This document shows positions 51,007 to 62,838 of a stretch of 64,000 bases of DNA, in pieces. The translations under genes were made by a program, and so were the position numbers. Where the stretch lies: the NCBI RefSeq assembly GCF_030272615.1, contig NC_081411.1, positions 216,022,154-216,086,153 of the forward strand. Direction: 5' to 3'. Numbering within the stretch: position 1 is the stretch's first letter; each line of letters opens with the position of its first letter. Under the pieces are notes generated by a model. The model worked only from the letters and a program-made list of their open reading frames with translations. It made no database searches and was not told where the DNA came from. Source of the stretch: Cryptomeria japonica (lineage: Eukaryota; Streptophyta; Pinopsida; Cupressales; Cupressaceae).

Positions 51007-52316
51007 ATTCATTTTTGACTGGAGCTATGAACCGGAAGTAGTTCTACTACAAGAACCGGTCACTCTCATGAAAGTGACAATCTGTTATTTGAAGAACAAG
51101 ACCAAGATGAGATTGAAGCTCTATTGGCAAGAAGATTGACAAGAGGAAAAGGAAAGTATAAAGGTAAATTACCCTTAAAGTGCTTCTCCTGTAATAAGAT
51201 TGGTCATATTGCTTCCAGATGTCCTGACAATGATAGAGATAGGAAGGATAATTTCAGAAGCTACAAGGACAAGATCAAGAAGGAGTGTTATCTTGCAGAA
51301 GGAGTCATTGACTAAGAATCAGAAGGATCTGATGGAGATGGAATTGCATTTGTGGTAGTTAAGGAAGATAACATAGAGGGAGGTGATATGGCATTGATTT
51401 CTAGTTCAAAACGGTGTAGAGATTGGGTAATTGACAGTGGTTGCACTCACCACATGACAGGTGACAAACAAATTCCTCAACATGGAGGATTACAATGGAG
51501 GAACTGTGAGATTTGGAAATGATGCTCCTTGTGCAATAAAAGGTAAGGAATCTATATCCCTAAATGATAAAACAAATTGTGAAGATGTTTATTGGGTAGA
51601 AGGGCTAAAATATAGTTTTTTAAGTGTTGCACAACTTAACAATAAGGGTTACCGGTTAGAATTCAATGAAGGAATATGCAAAATAAATGACAAATTAGGA
51701 AGTCTGATTGCTACCACTAAACAATCTAGAGGCAATTTCTTTCACCTAGACACCACCATAGGTAGTTGTCTAATGGAAAAGGTAGAAGACGGTTGGTTGT
51801 CGCACAAAAGACTGTGTCATGTTAACTTTGATAGCATAACAAAAATCAGTAAGACGAAGTCTGTCAGAGGTATGCCTAATATAGTGAAACCTGAAAATGC
51901 TATGTGTAAAGAGTGTCAACTAGGAAAGTTGACTGGGTCTAGTTTTAGCAGCAAATCCTTTTCATCTGAAAATGTGCTGGACTTAGTTCATACAGACCTG
52001 TGCGGTCCTATGAGAACCAAGAGTTTCTATGAAGACCTGTATTTTATGTTGTTTGTGGATGACTTCTCAAGAATGGTGTGGGTTGTATTCCTAAAGGAAA
52101 AATATGAAGCCTTTCATATGTTTAAAGTCTTTAAGGCTCGAGTAGAGAGAGGAACCGGTAAGAATCCGAAATGTCTGAGATCAAATAGAGGAGGAGAGTT
52201 CACCTCTCAAGAGTTCATGAATTACTGTGAAGAATAAGGGATTATGAGACAGATGTCTGCACCCCAAACACCTCAGTAGAATGGGGTTGCTGAAAGAAGA
52301 AACATAACTCTTACTA
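51007..52316 (+). pseudogene. Copia gag-protease-integrase fragment
   Basis: The plus strand reads gag end with knuckle CFSCNKIGHIASRC (about 51183-51224), protease WVIDSGCTHHMTG (51427), a frameshift near 51465, then 51461-52237 with the gag-pre-integrase HHCC region (WLSHKRLCHVNFD ... CKECQLGK) and the start of the integrase core (HTDLCGP). The second catalytic site reads LRSNRGGEF, Asn for Asp. Stops follow at 52237 and 52276 (TPQ-stop-NGV). The fragment ends at about 52316, so RT, RNase H and LTRs are absent. It is related to but distinct from the Copia at 11.7-18.9 kb. Confidence 0.9.
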
Positions 52317-52317
52317 A

Positions 52318-52560
52318 TACATTTGGACTAGATTTTCGACTGAGGTTTCCGACGGAGAAGGTATATTGTGGCCAAATTTGATTTTTTTTTGAAAAAATGC
52401 CCGCATTTGTCGTAATTCCGACGAAAATTTCCTATTTAGTTTTGACAAAGAAGGCATTAGCAATGAGAATTTTCTTTTTTCCAAAAAAGTGCTCGAGTTC
52501 GTCATAAATCCGACGACAACGACCATTACTTAAAAAAGAAGAAGAGGGGAATTCATTTGT
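52318..52560. other. Segment with repeated CCGACG(A/G) motifs, possibly a CACTA-type transposon end
   Basis: TTTCCGACGGAG, GTCGTAATTCCGACGAAAATTTCC and TTCGTCATAAATCCGACGACAACG occur within 190 bp directly after the Copia truncation. Clustered CCGACG motifs recall CACTA subterminal repeats. No clear CACTA terminus or partner end was found. Confidence 0.3.
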
Positions 52561-52782
52561 GCATTACAAATTTCCCGCGTAGGCATCCGTGGCGACTTCA
52601 ACCCCCAAGAACATCAAACCCACGTCGAAGGCATTTGTGGCATTGCTTGCAATCCTGCGCAGGAGGTAGATTCAAATTGCCCTAGTTTTTAATTTCATGT
52701 TGCAAAAAATATACATGTGGTGGTTAATTGCCCTAGTTTAATCTCGTAAAACCATAGAACTGTGATTGAGGAGTGAGCGTTC

Positions 52783-53641
52783 AATTTTGTAGCAGCAATC
52801 CCTTCCTCCCGTATACGCACGTGTTGATTGTTCACATGAGATCACATCTCTTTGCGGCATCGTATCAAACAATTCACGAGCCTTGTCCATGTTTCCACAT
52901 TTTGCATTCATGTCAAGCAGGGCATTTGCAAGTACAACACCTAACAAAATTCCTCTATTCGTTATGCTTTGATGGATGTCCATACCTTGTTCCAAAGCTC
53001 CCATTTTTGCACAGGCAGGGAGGATGCTGGCAAAGGTTGTGGAATTTGGCTTTATGCCTTCCAATTTCATTTGCTTGAAAGTGTCTAAAGCCTTTTCAAC
53101 AAATCCATTTTGTGCATATCCAGCAATCGTTGCAGTTGCACGAGACAACATTTCTTTCAGGCATTCTATCAAACAGTTCACGTGCCTTGTCTATGCTTCC
53201 ACATTTTGCATACATGTCTACCAGGGCAGTTGCAACTACAACATTTGACAAAATTCCTCTATCCTTTATGCTTCGATGAATGTCCATACCCTGTTCCAAA
53301 TCTCCCATTTTGGCACAGGCAAGGAGGATAGTAGCAATGGTCATGGAATTTGGCTTTACATCTACCGATTGCATTTGCTTGAAAGTTTATAAAGCCTTCT
53401 CAACAAATCCATTTTGTGCATATCCAGCAATCATTGCAGTCCAGGAAACCACATTTCTTTGAGGCAATCCGTCAAACAGTTCCTGTGCCTTGTCTATGCT
53501 TCCACATTTTGCATACATGCTAACAGAGCAGTTGCAACTACATCTGACAAAATTCCTCTATCTTTTATGCTTTGATGGATGTCCATACCCTGTTCCAAAG
53601 CTCCCATTTTGGCACAGGCTGGGAGTACGCTGGCAAACGTA
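52783..53641 (-). pseudogene. Pentatricopeptide-repeat (PPR, PLS-type) gene fragment
   Basis: Minus-strand pieces repeat a roughly 290-bp coding module about three times: ACAKMGALEQGMDIHQSI, then [31 protein letters not shown] and [18 protein letters not shown]. This is the alternating PPR pattern of plant organelle RNA-binding proteins. Frames change near 53375 and 53160 and stops occur in the upstream module (for example at about 53500). Neither an organelle-targeting start nor a C-terminal E/DYW domain is present. The last coding piece runs into unrelated sequence below 52860. Confidence 0.88.
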
Positions 53642-55189
53642 ACTAAAGAAATGCAACGATCAACTCCAAAGACATCAAACCACTACTAACAAAACCGAGA
53701 GTCTACAATATGATAGGGAATAGTGTGAGATGTCCTGAAATAAAATATTTTATTTTCAATTTCAACTAAAACATAATTACTCAGCCATTTAATGTTATTA
53801 ATAAGTGTTTAATTTATGAAAGAGATAAATGGTTGGCCACAAGTACATGAGTTACTAAATGCACACAAATAAGTGAATTTGATATTCAAAACTATCTACA
53901 ATGAATTCAATTATTGTCCATTAGTCATTTATGTTTGCAATAAGCATTTTCTTTGTTTTTCTTAATCTTTATTCATAGTTATGTGCATATTTCACATTCT
54001 ATAATTAGGATATCAATTGCTATGGCTGAACACTAGCATGATGTTTGTGTTGTGGTATAGATGCGTGGAAACATAATTATGGGATTGTTATATTATAGAG
54101 ATCATAAATCTAGATATCGCATATTAGTTCTAGCTCTTCTTGGATTGAGTCTAAAGTTGACATACAGTCATAAAGCCATTATTAGCAGATCTATCCATTT
54201 CTAGTAAAGACAATTGAGAAAGTCATTTTTATATTGAGAGTTTCTTATCTGTTTACCTATTGATCATTATTAAGCCATAATATTTAGGTCTATTTATCTC
54301 TCTTGCAAAACCTTTGTAAGTGTCCTAGATTGTCCCTACTACTCACTCTTCAATGAAATAGTGGAGTTCTAAAGATTTGTTGCACAAGATGGTGTTGAAT
54401 GTATCAACAAGGCTAGCATGGAAGGCATGTTCAAGCTTCCACTTGTACAACTTACAACAAATGATTTGTTGATAGAAGAAATTCTTGAAATAGGGATACA
54501 ATCGAAAGACAAGTACATACAAACCTCCTCAGTTGAAAGTAAAATCTGTGTATAAAAAGAGTACATTGAATCCCAATCCATAAACACAATAGAGATACCG
54601 ATGGAGACTTAATTGGATGTAGCATGTCGCACCAAAGTTGTTAGAGAATGCTAAGCTAGTACATAATGTTTCCTAAAGCCACATTAGTAATTTACCCAGA
54701 TCATTATCTACCAAAACTAACTATAGTAATCCTTTTGAGGATTCATTTCATGGTGCTAGATCTTCATTTAGTTCCACTTCTTGTTGGAGAAAAGAACAGT
54801 TATTTCTTGAGGTAGATGAATATCCCATCAACAAAGGACAAGACCCTTTCTAGAATATAACAAATTCTACTCCAACAAAAGATCATGGGGGTTTCACTAG
54901 AGATATTGAATAAGAGATAGACTTCTACTGTTGCATTAAAAGCATTGGCATGTTCTTCATTTATTGATGTAAAATTTATGTGACGCCACCACAACCAACA
55001 AAGGTGTAAAAAGTTGTTTGCAATGCATGGGTTTTTAGGATTGTCCTTTGAGAAAACAGAATTAAAGTATGGAAGCAGGATCTGCCAACTCCTGAGGGAA
55101 TCTTGATGAAAAATAACTGTAAAATATTTGGGCGAGCTTATATGCAAAAACTCATGCTTCCTGATGGGTTTATGTACATAAATAAGCAC
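53642..55189. other. AT-rich spacer upstream of the CWC22-like gene
   Basis: No gene recognised. A frame beginning at 55103 leads into the CWC22-like coding sequence, but its first ~30 residues do not resemble CWC22 and may be chance. Confidence 0.5.
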
Positions 55190-55496
55190 AAATTAAGTGG
55201 TAAAGGGGCTTCTGGAAACAAGAGTGACAAAGAGGCAGTGGAAGTGAAAACTTCAGGTGTTGTGCCTGCTCCATCTCAGAATGGGAATGGCGAAGGTGCT
55301 GTAAGAGGAGCTGAGAAGGGTGTTGGAAGAAGCGGGGGTGTTTACTTTCCCCCATTTATGTCGGCTCAAATGATGAAAGATGTGGAAGACAAGAGCAGTG
55401 TGGAATACCAACGCATGACATGGGATGCCCTTCGGAAGAGTATCAATGGGTTAGTAAACAAGGTAAATGCATCTAACATCAAGAACATCATTCCAG

Positions 55497-56341
55497 TGTT
55501 AGGGTTCCCACAAATACTGAGAGGGGTGGGTGAATCAGTATCTAACCGGTGTTCAAATTTTCTTAAGTTAAAACATGCAGAACATAAAGTAGCAGTATAC
55601 CGGTATGCAAGAATTAATGTAATAAACAGAATCAAAAACATCCACATGAAAAGAACACCATAACACAAGATGTTTAACAAGGAAACCCGATGTGGGAAAA
55701 ACCTCAGTGGGATTTGTGACCCACAATATTCACTTACTGGCCAATAAGAGAATATTACTTACAATAGGGGCCTGCACATGTAGGAAGGCCAATTGCCTAG
55801 AGCTCACTGCTCAATGAGAAGTCACACTGACTTACAATGAGGATTATACTAATCCAAAAGACTTGTACTACTTTACAATAGCATCTCCAATGCCAGATTC
55901 AGTTCTGATTCTAGCTCTGTTCTTTACATATACCCTTGACCTATAATTCGCACATTAGGTCTGCCTAATAATTTTCTTCTTGTTTTCTTACTTACCTCTT
56001 AAATGTTTGCAATGATCTCTTTTATATACAAGAGTCATTTTACAATTTGCTAAGTCGGCTTATAATAATAATCAAAATATTACATATCAAAAATCCTGTT
56101 GGCCTCTGTGCCGGTATACATCTTTTCTTCTGTGCTGGTGCCGGTGCCGGTATACATCTTTTCTTCTGTGCTGGTGCCGGTGCCGGTGTAGAGTGATCTT
56201 GTTGATGCCGATGCACTATCATGCTTGTGTAATGCTTTACCGGTATGATGTCTTGCCGGTGCCATATGATTGCAAGGTTGCCATCAATGACAAAACCTTC
56301 AATCACACACAATGTCTCATTGGAGTGTCCATATGCCAACA
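55497..56341 (-). repeat. 3' LTR of the pol-less element (845 bp)
   Basis: Aligned with 61285-62093. It carries an extra copy of a ~36-bp unit containing GTGCCGGTATACATCTTTTC (56108-56180). Confidence 0.95.
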
Positions 56342-56355
56342 ATCTCCCCCTTTGG
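56342..56355 (-). other. Polypurine tract of the pol-less element
   Basis: CCAAAGGGGGAGAT on the minus strand directly abuts the 3' LTR. The surrounding 30 bases (GCCAACAATCTCCCCCTTTG onward) are identical to 12936-12965 of the autonomous-type Copia. Confidence 0.9.
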
Positions 56356-56548
56356 CATTGATGGCAACACTCATGAGAAATTTCAAAATGTGTAGACCAA
56401 AAAAAAAAATTACCAAAAATATGAAGGGCTCCCCCTGAGCATATGATTCCTGTCTTTGAACTTTCTCATCCTACTACTCCCCCTTTGGCATCAATGACAA
56501 AGGTTGTCAAGATGTTAGTAGAGTTTGTAGTTATACCGGTCCATATCC

Positions 56549-59500
56549 TCAACCTTGTAGTTGGGTAGTTATTATCTGAAAAAGATCGCCCAAAATTAAG
56601 TTTATACTGTCCATAAACTTTTTGCTATCTTTTATTGCGGTTTCAGTCCTCTTCACAGTATCAGTGAGATGTTGCAATTGTTCTGCCGGTGTTTTACTTC
56701 CCTGTGCTAATGCCTCTGAGATTTCCTTCCGCAGAGATGCTAGATAGTCCAATCTTGGACTCAGTTTAGATCTCAAGTGTTTTGCCTTGTTTATTATTGT
56801 CTCTTTCCCTCTTTCCTGTTTAAGTAATTCTGCCTCAAAATTTGCTAACTTATCTTCAAAAACAGATAGTGAATCCGGTGAGTTGACAAAATTGTCTGCA
56901 AGCTTGTTTATCTCTTCCTGTGTCTTGCTTATTTTCTTGTCAATATCTACAGTCAGGAAGTTTGTTTTGCATGTGTCTTTATATAGGTTTTTATACTCTT
57001 TTAACAAACTACACAGTTCTGGTAGAAGTGTGTCAAAGTCTCTGTTACACTTCTTTATTTCTTCCTCAAAGAATTTCTATTTCTCCTTTTCTACAATGTC
57101 CTTTACAGATTCTTCCTTTATTTTCTCAATATTTCTAGAAATGTATTTACATAATGTATCCAACTGTCCTAAAGAATCTTTATGATCTATATTACAATCA
57201 GGAGCAATTATCTTCAAAATTGGTATTGAATCATCTATTGCTTTGTAAGCTTGTGAACTATAGTCAGTTATTTTCTTGATAGATTCAAGTAATACCTCAG
57301 TCACATTTGTTGACTTTGATGATGACCCAACAAACTGAGTACCGGTGGAAGTGACCATGCTTGTATTGACCTCTGGCAGGTCAGTTTGTGTCTACATTTC
57401 CTTTAGCACTGGTTTTCCTTCTTCATTGCTTACCGGTGGCATCTGTTCCGGAGCCTTTAGCTCTGTCAGTTTCTCTGTTTGTGCCTCAGATTCCATCTTT
57501 TTCCCTATATCCTCTGCCGGTTGCTCTGTATCTCCTGTTACCAGAGGCTCTTTAGCCATATCTGATTTTTCACTTGTGTCTTTATCAACTGTTATGTTGA
57601 TCTTTTGGGTATCAACATTTACAGTGTATAGGACTTCAGGATTTGTATTGCTATCCTCTGCATCCATGCTTTCAGCTGCCGGTTGGTTTTCAGGGATTGT
57701 AATTTTTACAGGTGGAGGTAGGTTATCTTTAACCTTTATGCTTGGAGGTCCACCAATTTTGCCTTTCCCTTTGTCCTTATCCTTTTGATATACCTTAATA
57801 GGCTTGGGATTCCTATATTCTTCTTGTTTCTCTTTTTCAACCAAAAATATGTTCCAACCATCTTCTGTTTCCTCTGAAACTTCTGTAACTCTACCTGCCA
57901 TCAGTGAAATATGCCGGTGTGCAGTGGAAAAAACTATCCGGTTAGCCTAAGCTATCAGATCATCAATTTCTTTTGGGGAGTTTACCGGATATACAACAAG
58001 TAGTTTTTCTATTTTTATTTTCTTGTCCAGTTCAATTACTCCTTGCCTTCTGGCCTCAAGTCTTTTGTATAAGTCATTAGGAATTTCATTTATGACTTCC
58101 ATCAAAAACTTTTTGAACATATCCATGTGTAATATTACACTCTCCTCAACTTGCCCTTTCTCATCAGCCGATAGGGTGTCATAAATTTTCCCTATGTTCT
58201 TCAGTTTTCCTTCCTCTGTGATCTCATTTAACAAAATGTCTAGAGGTGCCAAGTCAGTTTTTTCCTTTTTCTTTTTCTTAGGAGTCAGCTTCTTTTTAGG
58301 TGTGACCTTTCTGACTGGAGATCTCACAGCTTGTTGCTTTTTCCTTGTCCTTCTAGGTGAAGGAGTGGTTGCCGGTGAGGGATCTCTTTTCCTAACAACT
58401 CTTTTAAAGGTTGCTGGCATGTCTCCTTCCGAAAAAGTACCTACCGGTGATAGATGAGCTTCAGGTTGTGGGGCTGCCAACTCATATTCAGTTATGCCGG
58501 TTTTCTTTAATACATCTTCCTTAATGGCTTTTGCTTGTCTGGATCCTTTTCTCACAAATGCCTCTACCTTCTTCACTCTTTTCTTGGACTGTATTTGTTT
58601 TTCTATTGTTTCAGCACTACCAAATGCTTCCTCCTTAGGTTCATTGGGGGCTTCCAGAAGTGCTTTGGCATAAGTTTCAACTATGTGGTCATCTGTCTCA
58701 TAGACCATTTCTGTTACCCAGATTGTCCTTGGGATGACTGCTTCCATCCATATTTCATCCTTTTTGATAAAAAAGCATATATCATCTTTGTATTTATCTA
58801 CAATTTCCTGAGATAACCTTGTCCTTTTCTTCATTTTTGTCTTTAGTGCTTGGAAAAAGTCATGAATGTTGTTTTCCTTATTCTCACCCATTGTATTGAA
58901 CAGTTCTGTCAGTTGCTTTCCTACCGGTATGTCATATCCAAGTTCTTTATATCCTATACCGGGAACTTGTTTTGTTATATGAAGCATTAAACACACTAAC
59001 AGATTTCCAAATCTGAAGGTTCCTTTCTTATCCTTCTTTATCTTTCCAAGGTTTTCTATCAGCTCATCCTTTAACCATTCACAGATGTCAATTTTTGCAT
59101 TGTCTATTATCATGTCATAAGCACTCTTAATGCATAAACTTGAAACTGAGTTAAGTCTATTGGCATGAGTGGCTTTGTAACCTAATATCATGCTTATGAA
59201 TCTTACATTTGTATCCTTTACATCATTAACCCTTAAAGATCTTTTATCAAATGTTGCACCTCTTAGGTCTATGACTAAATCATTTGAAACTTTCTTGTTT
59301 TTGTCTGGTCTTTTATCGGTGGCCGGTAACCTTGTGACAGCCTTTACTGCTTGCTTGGTGATCTTATGAATTGCATCTAACCAGAAAAATTCTCCATGAA
59401 CTCTGCTTAACACTATCCTAATCACATCCTTAGGAAATTTAGGAATACTAAGGATTTCTGTGAATCCTAGGGTTTCAATGATTTTGTGTTCAGCTTTAAC

Positions 59501-59755
59501 ATTGCTGGTATCATCACATATCTTGGTTTTATACATGGTTTTGATTTCCTCGTCTCCTAACTCTTCAATATTGCAGTGAATATACATTCTAGGGTCTTCA
59601 GCATATACAACACCTTTAGGGATTTGAGAAAATGCACCTAAGGTATCATCCTTCTTTGCTATTTTGGGGACCAACTGAAATACGGGCCTAGGTCTTTTAA
59701 TTACTTCCACAACAGTAGGGTTCGCTATGTATTCAATTGCAGAGGTGGATGCCAT
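56549..59755 (-). CDS. Long frame of unknown function in the pol position (about 1,070 codons with three in-frame TAG codons)
   Basis: From the ATG at 59755 the minus strand is open for 602 codons to a TAG at 57947. The same frame continues (MAGRVTEVSEETEDGWNIFL at 57901) to a TAG at 57392, again to a TAG near 57075, and on to a final stop at 56549. The first part is mixed helical sequence followed by a Lys/Arg-rich stretch (TPKKKLTPKKKKKEK) that could be a nuclear signal. The last third is coiled-coil-like (KISKTQEEINKLADNFVNSP). None of it has protease, integrase or RT motifs. Plant LTR elements with similar extra frames exist, but I do not recognise this protein. All three breaks are TAG where CAG (Gln) would fit, so it may be one decayed frame or a 602-codon protein plus remnants. 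Confidence 0.6.
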
Positions 59756-60120
59756 GATAAAATACCTTTTTCTGTCTTGGATGGATGATTGCTTGGAGTG
59801 TGCTTGCTTCTTGCTCGAAATGCCTTAGCTTGGAAATCTTCGCGCTCTTTGAAAGTTTGAAATCACGGTGAAATGAAATGGAGCCAAAACCTTATTTTAT
59901 AAAGTCTTTTTCGCTATCTACCACATTAATTGCATGTCGGTTAAGTATTCACTTAACTTTGTTTGCCGGTAATAAGTGATTTTCAACTTCTTATCTCTAA
60001 CCGAGGGAATAATAGCACATGTGTCATTAGATTGCCAAACCCTCAAGACAATTTTCTTCAATTAGATGAAGAGCTTCCTGCCGGTGGAGCACTGCTCTGT
60101 CCTGCCGGTGAGGCATCACT

Positions 60121-61213
60121 CTATCCTGTCGGTGGAGCATTTGTTGGTTCTATCGGTGGAGGAGTATTCCCAATATTTAGATTAGCTTTTCTAATCCATT
60201 GCTTTGAGAATTCTTGCTTAACCTCTTCAACTTTTTCTTTACCTTTCAAGCTAGCACTTTTGTTGTCTACCAGTGTACCTTTACTTCTACAAAATTTAGC
60301 AATATGCCCAATCTTGTTACATGCATAACAAGTTACATTATTTTTCTTAATAGCTTTCCCATAACCTATGCCGGTTTGTATTTTGCATTGATTAGATAGA
60401 TGTCCAAATCTTCCACAAACATAACATCTCACATTCATTCTGCAGTTTTCAGAGTTATGACCAACTTTGTTGCATTTGGAGCATTGACCGGTGGGTGGAT
60501 TGATATTCTGATAATTCCTAGATCTACATTCATTTGCGCTATGACCATATTTATTATAGTTAAAACATTTTCCATTGAATTTATAAGTATTAGGTGGTCT
60601 TACCGGTTTGCTGTGATCCTGAGTATTTGCAGTACCGGAGCTTTCTCCAACTTCAAAGCCAATTCCAAAAGTGTCACCTTTGGGTTTTTGATTCTTCAAT
60701 ATGGTACCAAGTTCTTATGAGCTTTTCTTGAATTTTTCTTTATGTTGATTTGTAGTTTCCAATTCCCTTTCCAAGATTTCTTTTTGTCTCATTAGTTCAT
60801 TTGAGTCATTCTGAGTATGCATCAGATCTGTCTTCAACATGTCATTTTCATAGCTAAGTCTTGTGTTCTCATTTGCTGCATCACTTAGTCTTCTGGTCAA
60901 TTCTTCTTCATTCTTCTTTCGGTCCTCAATCTCTTTGCAAAATCTCATAGTCATATCCTGCATTTCATTTTTTGTTGTCATGATCTCTTGTTTCAACTTG
61001 CTTATCATATCATTAAGTGATTCCTTTTCATCATTCTCATTTTGCAATTTTTCACAAAGTTCTCTTCTCTTATTTCTTGTAACAGTAAGATTTTCTTGAA
61101 GTGCTTGAATGATATCCTGTTTCTCTTAAATCATCTTCTAATTTGATATTTTTCAACTTCTCTGCATCATAGTCAGTAAGAGCTCCTTCAAATTGCTTCA
61201 TCAGATTTTCCAT
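60121..61213 (-). pseudogene. Gag-like frame with coiled coil and four zinc knuckles
   Basis: Begins at ATG 61213 (MENLMKQFEGALTDYDAEKL), frameshifts near 61128, then a coiled coil rich in Glu/Lys/Asn (about 61120-60720), a TAA near 60716, and a knuckle region with CSKCNKVGHNSENC, CYVCGRFGHLSNQC and CYACNKIGHIAKFC. A first knuckle reads CFNYNKYGHSANEC, with Tyr for the second Cys. Such knuckles bind RNA in the retrotransposon particle. The usual gag capsid domain was not recognised. Confidence 0.8.
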
Positions 61214-61270
61214 CTTTACCGGTGTCAAGATCTTCCTCAAGCTGTTAGGCTTCTGAAAATAGAGAACTTG

Positions 61271-61284
61271 GCTCTGATACCAAT
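61271..61284 (-). other. Primer-binding site of the pol-less element
   Basis: ATTGGTATCAGAGC on the minus strand immediately inside the 5' LTR, identical to 17607-17620. Confidence 0.92.
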
Positions 61285-62093
61285 TGTTAGGGTACCCACA
61301 GATACTGAGAGGGGGGGGGGGGGTGAATCAGTATCTAACCGGTGTTCAAATTTTCTTAAGTTAAAACATGTAGAACATAAAGTAGCAGTATACCGGTATG
61401 CAAGAATTAATGTAATAAACAGAATCAAAAACATCCACATGAAAAGAACACCATAACACAAGATGTTTAACGAGGAAACCCGGTGTGGGAAAAACCTCGG
61501 TGGGATTTGTGACCCACAATATTCACTTACTGGCCAATAAGAGAATATTACTTACAATAGGGGCCTGCACATGTAGGAAGGCCAATTGCCTAGAGCTCAC
61601 TGCTCAATGAGAAGTCACACTGACTTACAATGAGGATTATACTAATCCAAAAGACTTGTATTGCTTTACAATAGCATCTCCAATGCCAGATTCAGTACCG
61701 GTTCTAGCTCTGTTCTTTACATATACCCTTGACCTATAATTCGCACATTAGGTCTGCCTAATAATTTTCTTCTTGTTTTCTTACTTACCTCTTAAATGTC
61801 TACAATGATCTCTTTTATATACAAGAGTCATTTTACAATTTGCCAAGTCGGCTTACAATAATAATCAAAATATTACATATCAAAAATCCTGTCGGCCTCT
61901 GTGCCGGTATACATCTTTTCTTCTGTGCCGGTGTCGGTGCTGGTGCCATCTTGTTGATGTCGGTGCACTGTCTTGCTTGTGTAATGCTTTGCCGGTATGA
62001 TGTCTTGTCGGTGCCATAGGATTGCAAGGTTGCCATCAATGACAAAACCTTCAATCACACACAATGTCTCATTGGAGTGTCCATATGCCAACA
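61285..62093 (-). repeat. 5' LTR of the pol-less element (809 bp)
   Basis: Pairs with 55497-56341. A run of 13 G at 61310-61322 replaces a shorter, interrupted G tract in the other LTR. Blocks such as GGAAGGCCAA and CCTAGAG followed by a CTGCTCA/CCGCTCA region are also found in the LTRs at 11.7 and 17.6 kb. Confidence 0.95.
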
Positions 62094-62786
62094 TCCAGAG
62101 TTGTTTGCAGAGAATCTCATCCGTGGGAGGGGTTTATTTTGTAGTTCTTGTATGAAATCCCAAATGACATCCCTTGGATTTACATATGTTTTTGCTGCGT
62201 TGGTTTCTGTGGTATATACAAAATTTCTTGAAGTTGGAAATCTGCTTTTGCGAAGAATTATTTTCCAGCTTAAGAGGGCATACAAACGCAATGACAAGCA
62301 CATGTTGATAGCAGCAGCCAAATTCATAGCTCATTTAGTGAATCAGCAAGTTGCACATGAGATCATTGCCTTGGAACTTCTCACCCTTTTAATAGAGAAC
62401 CCCACAGATGACAGTGTAGAGGTTGTTGTTGGGTTCGTGAAAGAATGTGGTTCTTTGTTGCAAGACCTTTCACCCAAAGGTCTCTATGGGATTTTTGAAA
62501 GATTTAGAGGTATTCTCCATGAGGGGGAAATTGACAAACTAGTACAGTTTTTAATCGAAGGCCTTTTTGCATTTCACAAAGCTAAGTTCGAGGGTCATCT
62601 AGCTGTGCATCCAGATCAGTTAACACATGAAGTTTTCCTAGAAGATGAACTTGATCAAGAAGTTGGTTTGGATGTTTTCAAGCCAGATCCTGATTTCTTA
62701 GAGCATGAGGCAACCTATGAAAAACTGAAGAAAGATATCCTTGGAGATGCTTCTTCAGATGAAGCAGAAGGGGAGAATGATTCAGG

Positions 62787-62838
<52 letters not shown>

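Larger units (their letters stand above)
55497..62093 (-). mobile_element. Non-autonomous Copia-type LTR retrotransposon without pol (6597 bp)
   Basis: LTRs at 55497-56341 and 61285-62093 both start TGTTAGGG and end ATATGCCAACA. Perfect TCCAG target duplications flank it (55492-55496, 62094-62098). The LTRs are nearly identical apart from a small internal repeat expansion, so insertion is recent. Inside are a primer-binding site, a gag-like frame with zinc knuckles, one long unrelated frame and a polypurine tract. No protease, integrase, RT or RNase H motif is present in the internal region, so it needs proteins from elsewhere. Confidence 0.93.

Noticed and set aside
57345-57788. 147-codon plus-strand Ser/Gly-rich frame
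   Set aside because: Antisense shadow of the long minus-strand frame in the pol-less element.
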